From: Gerris lacustris
Lineage: Eukaryota > Arthropoda > Insecta > Hemiptera > Gerridae
DNA: 64,000 bases
Assembly (NCBI GenBank): GCA_951217055.1
Contig: OX578286.1
Location: forward strand, 41,211,437 to 41,275,436
Reading direction: 5' to 3'
Part shown: piece after piece, positions 1-11,136 of the stretch
How the letters are laid out: every line of letters begins with the position of its first letter
Numbering within the stretch: the stretch's first letter is position 1
The notes under the pieces: generated by a model
What the model was told of the DNA's origin: nothing
Seen by the model: the letters and a program-made list of their open reading frames with translations, nothing else
Databases searched by the model: none
Translations under genes and position numbers: made by a program

Positions 1-1356
1 CGTAATTGTACGGGCTACATTCATCAAAAACCAGGTACTAATTTAATATCATATTTTAATCATTTATATTTCTTTTATATTTGCCATGTTTGTACCATTA
101 TAGAGTTACAAAAGATTTTAAAAAAAAAAAAAAAATGGTCCAAGACAACTCAGACAAACTTTCTCAGATACGAGTTCATAATTACTTAGCCAAGTGTTTT
201 CCATTTATTCATTTTTGAGTTTTTGAAGGTACATTTAATTATTATTCAGCAATTTATCAAAATATATCATAAAAATAACTTCTCTTCGGCAGGGAAGAAT
301 GGAACCTGGCCTTTCTCTGTCCGTGTTTAAAGCTGTTTTCTCAGAAACTAGATTTTTCCTGAGAAAACAACAGCTTACACCGTTAGATTCATATTAAAAT
401 GGACTACATTTTTTAAACAAAATCGTCGAAACAGTTTTTGAGAAATATATATATTTTTTTTTTTTACGTTTCTTGAGTTTTTAGGGGGTAGCGCCCCCAA
501 ATTAGGGGCTAAAATTAATGTCTCCATTTTGCCTCGGAGTATGATTTTTCTGAAAATGTATGCTAAATTTTGTCAAAATCGCCCCATCAGTTTAAGCTCC
601 GTGCATCTGCACAGACGACAGACAGACATTTAAAAAAAAAAAAACTATTTATTTAGTCTCAGGGGACCTCAAAACGTGAAAATCCAACAAATTTTTGTGC
701 CATCACAAAAAAAAGGAGTGTTTCCACCTTCCGGGACTCCGGAAAATGGTAAATAGAAATTGGAAAGCATTTGCAAATGATTGAAAAAAAAATGGTTAAG
801 AATCATAAAGGTGAAAAGGCGAAGGTTCATAAAACAATGGATTTTATACAAAAGAAAATTAGCTTATGTTAAGGCTCTACCGCCCTTTGAGGTTAGGAAA
901 AACAGTAAAATTAAAATTATACTGGTTTTAAGCAAGATATCAAAAATCTAATCACAGGCTTCATTCCTAATTTTAATTCTGCACAATTTGAGCCCTGTTA
1001 TAACTCCAGTATTTACTACAGTAAATACTACAACTATTTCAATACGAGTTTTATCGTTGTATTGAAATGGGGTCTGTACTATTTATCATAGGAAGTTGAA
1101 ACAGGGATCAAATTGTGCAGAATTAAAATTAGGAACGAAGCCTGTGATCAGATTTTTTATATCTTGCTTAGAACCAGTATAATTTTTAATGTAATGATTT
1201 TTCTAACATCAAAGAGCGGTAGAGCCTTAAAGAAGTGTTAGCGAGGAAAAAAGTCACAAATAAGGAGAGTTATAATTTACAAATCAGATATTTTTATAAG
1301 TAAATTAATCAATATTTCATCAACAAAGTTTATTAACAAAAATATATATATATTAC
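1..1356. other. Left-edge non-coding stretch, probably the last prefoldin 4 intron
   Basis: No exon could be recognised here, so the missing C-terminal exon of the prefoldin 4 gene probably lies left of the window. The stretch holds a diverged interspersed repeat at about 280-640, whose end has the run of GACAGACAGAC typical of many insect repeats, and a foldback element at 869-1230 listed separately. The rest is AT-rich sequence without recognisable structure. Confidence 0.6.
869..1230. mobile_element. Foldback (long inverted-repeat) MITE
   Basis: The left arm begins TTAAGGCTCTACCG and the right arm ends CGGTAGAGCCTTAA. The arms stay complementary for about 140 bases each, so nearly the whole 362-bp element is one imperfect hairpin with a loop near 1010-1090. 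It carries no coding sequence. The ends can be read as TTAA-flanked or as AGGCTC with TTA/TAA flanks, so the superfamily is uncertain. Confidence 0.75.
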
Positions 1357-4300
1357 CTGAGTATTCTCAAGATTTTGATAGATAAACAATTCACCCATCA
1401 GGAAAGGAAGCATGTCAGACTCATCCATAAGTTCCAACTCGCTGAAAGCATCCTCCAAATTTTTCAAATAGTTCTGGAAAAAAAAATAAAAAAATAAATT
1501 ATCAGGTAAATAAATAATAAATTTATTTTAATACAGCCAGAAAAGAAAACAAAGGGTGTTTTCAATTAGGACTCACAGAGCTCCGGGTTAGTGATATTCA
1601 GGAAGCATGTAAAGAATTTTCCTTTCCACGTAAGATAAGAGAATGAGACAATTTCTTTTTCAATTCTCTTTGTTACAAAGCATGTAAAGAATTTTATCTA
1701 CAATTGATACGAAATATAAACATTGTATCTGTGTTTAGATGCGTAGAATGTGATTCTTTACGTACTTGTATTCATTGCGCATGCGCGTCTCATAGTTCTG
1801 AACAATTCCTCTTCTTTACCACGCTAGCGTGGTAAAGAAGAGGAATTCTTCAGCCATATTTTGTTGCTGTCCCCTTTAAATTCTACTGATGATTTTTAAA
1901 AAAGGGTGTCTTCAGGGGAGTTGAGACTGAACTATGACTCAAGAGTCATAGTTCAGTCTCTGACCATGACTCACCTCACAGTTGTTGTTTTTGTATAAAT
2001 TTTCTAATTTATATTATGGATTTACCATTGACGAGGTTAAGAAGTGGGATGGTATTTTTATTTTTATAAAAATTACACTCCTCTAATTGATGTAGACTGT
2101 TTCATATTGATAAAATCAACCACATCAAGTGTATTGCTTGAAAATGTCTCAAAAGAGGGACGAAATATTGCAAAAAACTTAGTGTTTTTTTATTTAAAAC
2201 TCCCCTGAAGACCCTTTTTTAAAAATCATCAGAGGAATACTTCAGCTTTACGCACGATTAGCGAGTTTGTTTACATTTAACAAAAATAATTTGCTGTAAA
2301 AACAATGAGTGATTTTAGTGATCATTACGAAAATAAGGAGAATAATATGCCTCCCGAAATACACTTAATACAAAATACAACTAATGAATTAATGTCATCT
2401 TTATCAAAAGAGAAAAATACGAACCAAATACAGGAAGTTTATTAAATATTTGTTTCTGTATTTATTATTAAAATCCAACAATCGTAGATAAAGTACAGTA
2501 CACAACTCGTGCGAAAACGGCATTTTGCATTGCTCGTGTGGTTTTACTACCCTCGCTGTCACTCGCGTGCAATCTCCACACTCGCATGCAAAATGCTACT
2601 TTCCGCACTCGACGTGTAATGTACTATTCATTTCCACGTAAGATAAGAGAATGAGACAATTTCTTTTTCAATTCTCTTTGTTACAAAGCATGTAAAGAAT
2701 TTTTTCTTAGCACCATCTAGTAGTGATGTTTCACAGTAATTGCTGCTTATATAAGTTTTTGTTGCTTGCAGGTGTGGTCGTCTTCCCGCGATATGCATCA
2801 TTCAGTCATCCTATTAAAGCCACTCAATATGTTTTCAATGTTTATCATCTATACACTTAAAAAAATTACACTGTATTTATTCTTTTCTCAACTGTGGTCC
2901 TTTATCACAAAAATTGCATCACTACTAGATTGTGTAAAGGTCATAAAAGATTGCTAGAGTAAAAATTAACACCCTAGATTTTCGATGATGCTCCTAAAAG
3001 GTACTTCTTAAGATTGCTACTCCCCTATGATTTTTTAAATTATAAATGACTTTGACTACATAAGACAAAGGGATGCTAAGTCTAATGTACTTTGGAACAA
3101 AGGAATATCACACTTCTGTTTTTTTAAGGGGAGTAAGAGTTCAAAGAAGAACAACCTTCTTTAGATTGTTACTCCCCTCTGTGTTTTTTATAAGGGGAGT
3201 AACAATCTAAAGAAGTGTCTCCTAGAATACTAATGTCTTCACTATCTTCTATTCATAATCCTATGTTTTTCACCTAACATTGAATTTTAAGGAATAATCT
3301 AGTTATTTTGTTATTTTCTGCAATTTTTTATTAAGGCCCACATACACGATCAAACTTGGCTTGTCAAGCCACTTTTACGGTGTAAAAGTGAAGTTTGTAA
3401 GTTGGATGGCTTGATGTGGTGTACAAAAGGGCATCAAACTTACTTGACTAACAAGTATGATGAAAAGTTCGATGTCCTGTGTACACCACATCAAGCCATC
3501 CTACTAACAAACTTCACTCATACACCGTAAACTTGGTTTGACAAGCCAACTTTGTCAAGTAAGTTTGATGCCCTGTGTACACCACATCATGTCATCCTAC
3601 TTACAAACTTCACTCATACACCGTCAAACTAGCGTGACAAGCCAAGTTTGATGAAGTAAGATTGATGCCCTATGTACACCACATCAAGCCATCCAACTTA
3701 CAAACTTCACTCATACACCGTAAACTTGGCTTGACAAGCAAAGTTTGATCGTGTTCGTGGGCCTTTAAATACAAATAAATAGGTTCGTTCCAACCTCCTT
3801 TTCCAATTGGTCATTAGTGTCTTACTTTATACTGTTATGAAATATTGCAAGCACATTAATAAGCCTCTTAGATAAATGTAAAATATTTCATAATAAGTAA
3901 TAAAATATTTTAAATGAGCCACGTCAACAAGCAATTAACAAGGTTATTCATAGAAAATTACAAAAATCTAAGTTCCTTCAACAGTTGATAACTTAAGTCT
4001 AATGACTGTAACATACTACAATATTCACCTAAAAGTAAATCTCTATCTCTAAAAAAAATCCACTGTAAATGATATGAAAAGAACCAGATTAAACAATAGC
4101 AAGATGTTTAACATGTAACATGTAAAACTTAGAAGAATTCTTTTTAAGAAAGATTAGTGGAGTCCTAATAGCTAATTACAATTACCAATAAAGAGTGACC
4201 TACCTAAACCATTTTATCATATTTAAAAGAAGTTCCTTATATGAAAACCTAAATAGACTTATGCTAAACTACAGAATACAGTACCCTTTGTGATAACAGC

Positions 4301-4800
4301 GGTCTCACTGGTGATTAACTGTGAGAGACAAAGGAAAATTACCTATCTCTCCATTGTACATTGGTGGTAATATCCCGTTGTCTTAAACTTGTTTTGGGGC
4401 TGAGTTACCATGTTCTGTAGTTCTACCAAACATTTAATGAATTTGAGATATCAGACATTCTTAAAAAGAAGTTAAAACGTGTAAAGAACAAATGAGTACG
4501 AATATACGAAATCAAATTTAATAAGTCTCTTACCAATTTATTTTTAAGTTCCTCTTTATGATCTTCTAGTTTTGCATTTCTCCTAGCGAATTCATTAATC
4601 CTCTGCTGATCTTCATAAGTAATATGTACATCTGAGTCCTAAAACAGAAAATAATGCAAGAAAAAGTCATGGACTTAAAATCACAGATGTCAAATCAAAC
4701 GAACATTCTACTAAGTAACTCATAAAAAACACGAATTAATTGTATATAATTAAAAGCTTACGGGTTTAAATGAACCTTTCGATGCAGTTGCAGCTGCCAT
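1357..4800 (-). CDS. PFDN4: Prefoldin subunit 4, exons 1-3 (3' end outside window)
   Basis: Prefoldin subunit 4 is a beta-type subunit of the hexameric cytosolic prefoldin chaperone, which hands unfolded actin and tubulin to the TRiC/CCT chaperonin. Three coding exons are visible: 4762-4800 (13 codons from ATG), 4534-4638 (35 codons) and 1357-1473 (39 codons). All have phase-0 junctions with AG acceptors and GT donors (GTAAGC, GTAAGA, GTAATA). The 87 visible residues include VHITYEDQQRINEFARR, the conserved first coiled-coil motif of the family, then YLKNLEDAFSELELMDE and the MLPFLMGELFIY hairpin segment. The family is about 130 residues, so roughly 45 C-terminal residues are missing past the left edge. 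Intron 2 (1474-4533) is filled with mobile elements. The start was chosen because it is the first in-frame ATG and opens the short N-terminal extension usual in this family. Confidence 0.93.
1623..2703. repeat. Interspersed repeat 'P', copy 1, between 73-bp exact direct repeats
   Basis: Two identical 73-bp segments (1623-1695 and 2631-2703, starting TTTCCACGTAAGATAAG) bracket a repeat of about 935 bp. A second copy of the bracketed repeat lies inverted at 9738-10312. Shared marks are a 44-bp perfect palindrome (1804-1847, centre ACGCTAGCGT), a block containing GCGCATGCGC, and a GC-richer block near the right end at about 2505-2620 (GCATTTTGCATTGCTCG and its partner CTCGCATGCAAAATGC). Copy 1 is interrupted by a nested element at 1855-2230. 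No coding capacity is seen. Confidence 0.7.
1855..2232. mobile_element. Nested inverted-repeat element inside repeat P
   Basis: The host repeat is interrupted at AGAGGAATTCTTCAGC (1839-1854), which recurs with one change as AGAGGAATACTTCAGC at 2231-2246. The inverted ends CTGATGATTTTTAAAAAAGG (from 1886) and its complement (ending 2232) carry the longer match through CTTCAGGGGAG. A separate 18-bp palindrome with a 2-base loop (GAGACTGAACTATGACTC) sits at about 1920-1957. The inverted copy of repeat P at 9738-10312 lacks this insertion, which confirms that it came later. Confidence 0.72.
3000..3216. mobile_element. MITE family M1, full-length copy
   Basis: The copy starts GTACTTCTTAAGATTGCTAC and ends GGGGAGTAACAATCTAAAGA. 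Between them are the family core (CTAATGTACTTTGGAACAAA, GGAATATCACACTTCTG) and an internal second hairpin. Other copies are at 20053-20128, 23443-24576, 35600-35915, 41371-41602 and 50655-50852, with an internal fragment near 38000-38150. No coding sequence. Confidence 0.8.
3334..3764. mobile_element. Harbinger-like MITE with internal tandem repeats (H1)
   Basis: The terminal inverted repeats start AGGCCCACATACACGATC and end GATCGTGTTCGTGGGCCT. They are flanked by 3-bp duplications TTA (3331-3333 and 3765-3767). A unit of roughly 120 bp (CCCTGTGTACACCACATCA ... ACTTCACTCATACACCGT) repeats three times inside. The TWA-type duplication is characteristic of PIF/Harbinger elements. No transposase is encoded, so the element is non-autonomous. 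Confidence 0.75.
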
Positions 4801-5729
4801 TTTAAATTAAATTAATTTATTTTAGTAATTAAAAGAGACTGAAGTAAAAATAAGAAACCGAATACACACGGTAGAAAGGTTAATTTTGAAAAAAGATAAC
4901 AGTCTTTGCGAAGGTTATACAAGTTCTATCAACCTTTTATTATTTCTAAAAATAGACTTACACAAATTATACACTGAAAGAATAATTGTAGTGTATTTTC
5001 ATTCTTCAATATTGGTTAATCTGATTGTTTTTTGAAATATTTCGCGGACTCTTCCTTTACTTTACTTTACTTTGATTTTGACATACTTACATATATATTT
5101 TTATTATTTATTAATATCTACAATTTTTATAGTAACTACTATCTTGTATATATATATATTTACAATATAACTCTATTGTTCAGTCAATTATTTCTGAAGA
5201 ACATATGAGTATTTTAAAGTAGAAATAACTTGAAAAAATGACAATGAAACACGATTTTTTGCTCTGTCAGTCTTAGGCACACTGTCTGTACTTCACAAAG
5301 CTCAATTTTCTTGAGATTTTTGGGCTTACAATAATTGTTAATTTGTTGAAGATATCAATATTTTACTAACTATATTATTTAGTTTTAGAAAAACAATCAT
5401 ATTTAAAAATTTTAAATATTATTTTGTTTAAAAAAAAAAAAAAATGTTTACAAGTTTTGACTTTAAAACTTGGCAGTGTTTTGTTTGTTTACTTGTTTTC
5501 TTTTTGAAGAATAAAAACATTTTACAAGTATCAGCTGATATAATTTTTAAGTTTCTGTTTTGTTTACATTCCTTTTTTTTAAATAAAAAGCATTACTTTT
5601 GATCATATGAATCTATTTTTTCTGTTTTAAATCATATGTTTTTTAATACAGTGATTTCTTAGTTTAATCGTTTTATTTATTAATAAATAGTTTAATTTTG
5701 TCTTTTAATGTTGAAAGTTTTTAATAGTT
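4801..5729. promoter_or_regulatory. Divergent intergenic region between prefoldin 4 and the piggyBac-derived gene
   Basis: The two start codons point away from each other across 929 bases of AT-rich DNA that has no recognisable transposon. Both promoters and 5' leaders must lie here or in unseen upstream exons. Visible landmarks are a short TTTAC repeat near 5055 and several A/T runs. No specific core-promoter element can be assigned with confidence, and a shared bidirectional promoter is inference. Confidence 0.4.
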
Positions 5730-7301
5730 ATGGATCAATATCAAAAAGATATGGTTTCGTTTCAAGATAGAATATCGAAGTTAAACGATTACGGTGTTCA
5801 AGTAACATTTCAAAAAGCGACTATCCCAGAAGACAAGAAGAACGAAGTGAGTGAAACTGCAGATAAAGGTACTGAAAATATCAGTTCTAAGGTAAACGTT
5901 AACGATTTTATAACTGATCAATCAAATCAAGTTAATTCAAGTGGTAATGAAGCCTTAAAAAAATCGGAATCACCTGTTCATCAAAATTTAATTCAAAAGA
6001 TTAAAATTAACAGAGACTTTACACTTAAACCAGGGTTAAATGTATGTTTAAGCGGTGATGAACCTATCGATTACTTTTCATTAATGGCTAACGAAGAAAT
6101 GTTCAGAATTTTACTTCGAGAAACTAACAAAAACTTACAAGATATGCGGGAGGAGAATGGAAACGAAGATACGTTAGACGCATCTCTATCAGAATTAATC
6201 AAATTCATCGGCTTACTTCTACACATGGGTACGATACAGTTAAATAGAATTGTCGATTATTGGAATAACGATCCGTTATTCAATATGACTTGTTTTAGTC
6301 ATTATATGAGTCGTAATCGTTTTATGATATTGTTAAAATGTTTACAACATTCTTATCTATTAGAGCATTTTAATAGTATAATGAGTAAATGTTATACTTC
6401 GGGTAAAATCGTAACAATAAAAGAACCTTTGTATTACGTCGACGGTCGATTGAGGAAAAAAATCATGGTTTTACCCGATAATTGTTTTACTGTTAATTCA
6501 GTGTCGGATTCATCTGGTATTATATTAAAATGTTCTGTTACTAATAGAATAAACGACAATACAGCACCCGACTTGTTGAACGAACTTGTTAACGTGAATA
6601 GGACAGTTTTCGTTGCCCAAATCTATTCATCTGTTCGTCTAGCTCATAGATTATTAGAGCAAGCAACGACTTGCACCGGATTATTACCTAACGACACGTT
6701 AAGACTGGCCAATATGGTTCAAGAGAAACCGTTAATTGGAATCGTTCAAAAAGGCGCACTAATCGGAAGATGGAAAAAAGATTGTACTGTTTTCTTCTCT
6801 TCGGAATATTCCGAAATTGAGAATATAGACGACGAATCGATTCCGAAAGCTATAACGGAATACAATAAATACATCAACGATGATAAATTAAGCGATGAAT
6901 TATTAGCTTATTATACATGTGAACGTCGTCAAATGTCTCTGGATAAGAAAATCATTATACATCTATTTCAAGTTATGCTAATGAACGCTTATTACCTGTA
7001 TAACGATGAAAATGAATTGAAAAAATCAACGTTATACGATTTCCGTTTAGACGTAATTCGATCTTTACTAAATCCGGATTTGACTAAGTGGTCAGTAGAT
7101 CAGGATATAGCTGTGAATCACAAGCCGTGTTTACTGCGTCAAGATTCGTTAGGACGTCAGCGGAGGAAGAAATGTAACATGTGTTTTTATCAGAAAGGAG
7201 TTAGACAAGATACACAATATTATTGTCCTAGATGTCCAAATTTACCTGGTTTGTGTTTAGATTCATGCTTTCGAGCTTATCACATACTTAATAATACGTA
7301 A
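5730..7301 (+). CDS. piggyBac transposase-derived protein, catalytic triad lost, ORF intact
   Basis: This is a single uninterrupted 523-residue reading frame. Residues about 105-205 match the N-terminal part of the piggyBac-type transposase domain (LIKFIGLLLHMGTIQLNR, then DYWNNDPLF and MSRNRFMILLKCLQ). Residues 375-447 match the end of the catalytic core (ITEYNKYI, NAYYLY, YDFRLDVIRSLL). Family transposases use three aspartates. Here the first (family pattern SIDES) is K231 in TIKEP, the second (family MDNFY) is A296 in VAQIY, and the third (family GGVDxxD) is K386, leaving only D389. About 20 residues before the first site are also missing. The C-terminal zinc-binding domain is complete: C482, C485, C499, C502, C509, C513, H518. 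No TTAA-bounded piggyBac termini flank the frame. DNA cleavage is therefore not expected, but DNA or chromatin binding could remain. The likely reading is a domesticated gene; a young dead copy is the alternative. Confidence 0.85.
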   Translation: MDQYQKDMVSFQDRISKLNDYGVQVTFQKATIPEDKKNEVSETADKGTENISSKVNVNDFITDQSNQVNSSGNEALKKSESPVHQNLIQKIKINRDFTLKPGLNVCLSGDEPIDYFSLMANEEMFRILLRETNKNLQDMREENGNEDTLDASLSELIKFIGLLLHMGTIQLNRIVDYWNNDPLFNMTCFSHYMSRNRFMILLKCLQHSYLLEHFNSIMSKCYTSGKIVTIKEPLYYVDGRLRKKIMVLPDNCFTVNSVSDSSGIILKCSVTNRINDNTAPDLLNELVNVNRTVFVAQIYSSVRLAHRLLEQATTCTGLLPNDTLRLANMVQEKPLIGIVQKGALIGRWKKDCTVFFSSEYSEIENIDDESIPKAITEYNKYINDDKLSDELLAYYTCERRQMSLDKKIIIHLFQVMLMNAYYLYNDENELKKSTLYDFRLDVIRSLLNPDLTKWSVDQDIAVNHKPCLLRQDSLGRQRRKKCNMCFYQKGVRQDTQYYCPRCPNLPGLCLDSCFRAYHILNNT

Positions 7302-7329
7302 TTTCTGAGCAATCTATTTATCTTTACTG

Positions 7330-8230
7330 TGCCACTGTACCATCTATAAATGTGGTATATCTATCTATACTTTTCTACTGTACTATCTATCAATTTGGTA
7401 ATCTATTCTGTTCTACTGTACTATCTATAAATGTGGTATATCTATCTATACTGTTCTACTGTACTATCTATAAATGTGGTATATCTATTTATACTGTTCT
7501 ACTGTATACTATCTATAAATGTGGTATATCTATACTCATGCCATTATACTTTTAAATCTGACAGCTCAGATTTGCCAACCTATATGAGGGAAAAAATAAA
7601 ACTATACTATACTGTTCTATACTACTATACTATACTGTTCTATACTACTATACTATACTATACTATACTATACTATACTGTTCTACTGTACCATCTATAA
7701 ATGTGGTATATCTCTATCTATACTGCACTACTGTACTATCTATAAATGTGGTATATCTATACTCATGCCATTATACTTTGTAAATCTGACAGCTCAGATT
7801 TGCCAACCTATATGAGGGGAAAAATAAAACCACTAAGTGGTTATCTTAATGTTATCCAGTGATATTTTTGTGTGCTTAGTTGGCCCAACCTTCTACCCAC
7901 CAAAATCTCGAGCTCTCATTGGCCCTCCCATTTTTTTTTTTTTTTTTTTTTTAAATTTCCCACACTGTCAGAATAACAAATTATAATGGCATGAGTATAT
8001 CTATACTGTGCTACTGTACACTATAAATGTGGTATATCTACCTATACTGTGCTACTGTACTATCTATAAATGAGGTTTATCTATCTATACTGTGCTGTTA
8101 CACTATACTATCAATAAATGTGGTTGTCTATCTAGCTACACTGGGCTACTGTATTATCTATCTATGACTGTATTATCTATTTATATTGTGCTATTGTACT
8201 ATCTATTTAATGTGGTAGTCTATCTATCTA
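7330..8230. repeat. Degenerate tandem repeat (about 45 bp) with microsatellite
   Basis: Units built on TACTATCTATAAATGTGG, TATATCTATCTATACTG and TTCTACTG repeat from just after the piggyBac-derived stop codon. A TATAC/TACTA microsatellite lies at about 7600-7680. The left end of the element at 7758-7999 is also present at about 7535-7600, showing that the element end was duplicated together with the satellite. Short open frames here are products of the repetition. Confidence 0.8.
7758..7999. mobile_element. Short inverted-repeat element inside the tandem array
   Basis: The left end TATACTCATGCCATTATA is mirrored by TATAATGGCATGAGTATA at the right end, followed inward by CTGACAG/CTGTCAG. The interior has a T-run of about 23 bases at 7930-7952 and no coding sequence. 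Similar sequence (TTGGCCAACCTA...ATAAGG) occurs at about 49610-49740 in an MCRIP intron. Confidence 0.65.
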
Positions 8231-8430
8231 TACTAGAACTATGATTAGAAATAACAGTCTAGTGTTTTAGAAATGAAATTTGACTACATTTGAGCTTTAC
8301 ATTTTGTTCTGGAAACAACATCAGGGAATCTGTAATTTACAAAGATTAGTCATTTTAACATTTTCTATTTCCCAATTTCTCGTTTTTTTTTTTTTTTCTT
8401 CTTCTTCTTCATTATAATAAAGACAACATA

Positions 8431-9140
8431 TGAGGAGCCTAGTATCAAAGACGGACATTCGACATTTCTTCCGAATTTCGGTTATCGATTGTTTCTTATA
8501 GATTATTGGCCGCTGCATCAGATTCTGCTATCCATTTGCATCAAAAACGACCAGAAAAGGGGTAAAAATGCAATAATATTTGTAGTTTTGTTTCAAATAC
8601 GGACAAGTCAACACACGTTTTGCTTCAAAAGTGGACATAACCGAAACAGCCAATCAAGAGGCTGCATTTTACTAACTCGTTCCTATGATGCACTGCGGGC
8701 TTTAGCATCTGAGCACCTACTCCTACCATTTTGTCATAAATGTTTAGAAAAATGATACCCCAAGGGGAAATCGAGAAATCAATTTTAGCTCTAAATTTGG
8801 GGGCACTACCCCCTAAGAACTCTGGAAAACGTGAAAAAAAAAATTATTTCTCCAATATTATTATTCGAACCATTATTTTCAATGTCATTTTGCTTCAAAA
8901 ACGGACAAAACCTTGTTTTTGTTTCTTGACAGTGGACAACTCCACTTTTTAACTCCATTTAGCAGCTAAAATATCAAATAAGTTCACGTTTTTAGTACTT
9001 CTAACTAGTTTTGAGTCTATTAATAATCTACAGGGTAATAAATATTGCTGTAGCACCTGTAGAATTTGAGCTACAGTTTTTCGGCTCTCCTGTAAAATTT
9101 TGAAATGTGCTCTTGTCCGTCTTTGACACTAAGCTCCTCA
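8431..9140. mobile_element. TA-flanked inverted-repeat element, about 710 bp
   Basis: The ends are TGAGGAGCCTAGTATCAAAG and its near complement CTTTGACACTAAGCTCCTCA, each bordered by TA. This target type is used by Tc1/mariner-class elements. The interior repeats short motifs such as TTGCTTCAAAAACGGACAA. It also shares a block with the repeat near 480-520 (GGGGGCACTACCCCCTAAGA in reverse). No transposase is present. Confidence 0.6.
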
Positions 9141-9737
9141 TATTATTATTCTAATAGATTGCTAAACTATAGTTTTATTTAGGTGCTAGATCGACTTTAT
9201 TTTTTTTATGTTTAATTTTTCATTTGTAATAACTCATATAATTTTTAATAATTTTATAATTCTGTCCTTTAAAGGTAAACAAAAAAAAATAATTAAAAAT
9301 TTAAAATAAATAAACTGTGATTCAAAAGTATTTATAAATTAGTTGAGATTGACACAAGTCAGACTCAGTCAATCTCAGACTGAAGTCTCTTTTTAGGTTA
9401 TATATACATATATATATTTACTAATTATCCTTTTTCTAATAATAAGTTTACGATTGAATTATGATTTAACTAGTTAGTTTTTAAGTATTACATTTTTTTT
9501 TCTTTGTTATAGCATTTATTTAATTGTTTCAAATATATTTATATATTCAAATTTGTTTATTTATTTCTAATTATTTTAAAGTAATGACGAAACAATGTTA
9601 CACTTATTGTTATTCTTGTTTGTATAAATAATCTTTTAGTTTATTTAAAATTAATTTTTAATATGTTAAGAAAATTGAATAAAACTTGACGCTAGTCTAA
9701 AATTGTAAATATAGTCTATTGCCAACCAGTGTGAGGT
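9141..9737. other. AT-rich spacer
   Basis: No gene, RNA or clear repeat is seen. The sequence is dominated by short A/T runs. Confidence 0.5.
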
Positions 9738-10312
9738 AATAGTACATTACGCGTCGAGTGCAGAAAGTAGCATTTTGCATGCGAGTGTGGAGTTTGCACC
9801 TGAGCGACAGCGAGGGTAGTAAAACCACACGAGCAATGCAAAATGCCGTTTTCTTTATCTACGATTGTTTTTTGCGTACCATACTTTATCTACGATTGTT
9901 AGATTTAAATAATAAATACAGAAAAAAATAAACTTGCTGTATGTAAGTTCGTATCTCTTCTCTTGATAAAGATGGCATTAATCTTGAGTTGTAATTTTTG
10001 CCGAATTAATTATTTCTGGAGGAGTATTATTCTCTACATTTTCGTCAAAGCCACTTGATTTATTCATTGTTTTTCACTAATACAAACAGTTACTTTAATA
10101 AAAGAACAGCAAATTAGTTTTGTTAAATGTAAAAAAACTTGCTAATCGTGTGTAAAGCTGAAGAATTCCTCTTCTTTACCGCACTAGCGTGGTAAAGAAG
10201 AGGAATTATTCAGAACTATGAGACGCGCATGCGCAATGAATACAATTACGTAAATAATCACTTTCTACTCATCTACACAGAGATATAATGTTTATATTTC
10301 GTATCAATCGTA
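9738..10312. repeat. Interspersed repeat 'P', copy 2 (inverted relative to copy 1)
   Basis: This is the reverse complement of the repeat bracketed at 1696-2630, from the TAGTACATTACGCGTCGAG end to the TTATATTTCGTATCAATCG end. It carries the matching palindrome at 10164-10207 with two central changes (GCACTAGCGT instead of ACGCTAGCGT). It lacks the nested 376-bp insertion present in copy 1. Confidence 0.75.
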
Positions 10313-10527
10313 GATAAAAAGAATAAACTCATTATGCTGTTATGTAGAAAAGAACACAAACTTTCTAAAAGTTCTATTCTCTTTGACTTTTGGATTTTCT
10401 CCTTCAAACTTCACCCTTTTCTGTCGGATTTAAACCTCACTGAGTAAATCAGATTAAAACCTCTTAGTTCAGGAGATAGCATGCAAAGAAGTGTGTGACT
10501 AACATCAAGCTAGAATTTTGTGTATAA

Positions 10528-11046
10528 AGGCGAAGATACACGTGCCTGTAGCTTGCACTAAAACATACCAGCTACTTGCACGTGTATTTGTTAAATGGCA
10601 TGCCTGTGGCTGGCAAGCAAGCAGATTGCACGAGATTTGATTTTTTGGCATGCAATGTGCAAGTGGGGTGGTGGGGGCTATAAACCGCATGCCAAAAGGA
10701 ATGTGTAAATGCAAGTGACAGCTATACAGGTGTGGCCATTGCAGTAGCTGGCTGTCACCGATTGTGTACGTAAACATTGCGTTATTTATTTATTGTATTG
10801 TCTTAATAGAATTTATGACAATTCTTAAAAAAGCTTTGTGTTAAAATAATGGCAGGAATCATCTTGCATGCAATTTTATTTGTAAATGTATCTCAGTTTG
10901 CCATTTAGGCATTGCACAATACAGGTTGCATGCAATTTTACTTGCTACTGAATAAATAAAAATCTTTAGTATGCCAGTTACTGGCAAATATCCTCTTTTG
11001 GCATGCAAGCTACTTTCCCAATTTGACGGCATGTGTGTCTCCGCCT
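10528..11046. mobile_element. Harbinger-like MITE (H2) in left arm of element F
   Basis: The ends are AGGCGAAGATACACGTGC and GCATGTGTGTCTCCGCCT. The flanks are TAA on the left and TTA on the right, where the intact partner arm reads TAA, so one flank appears to have mutated. The interior is full of short complementary GCATGCC / GGCATGC blocks that let the element fold on itself. It is the longer, inverted relative of the copy at 15446-15651. Confidence 0.75.
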
Positions 11047-11136
11047 TTAGTAAATCTTTTGGTGCCTTTTAAGAATACATGTATATGGTTTGGCTAAGTT
11101 CGTCTGCGGGACATAGCTTGGCAATAGGCTGTGGTC

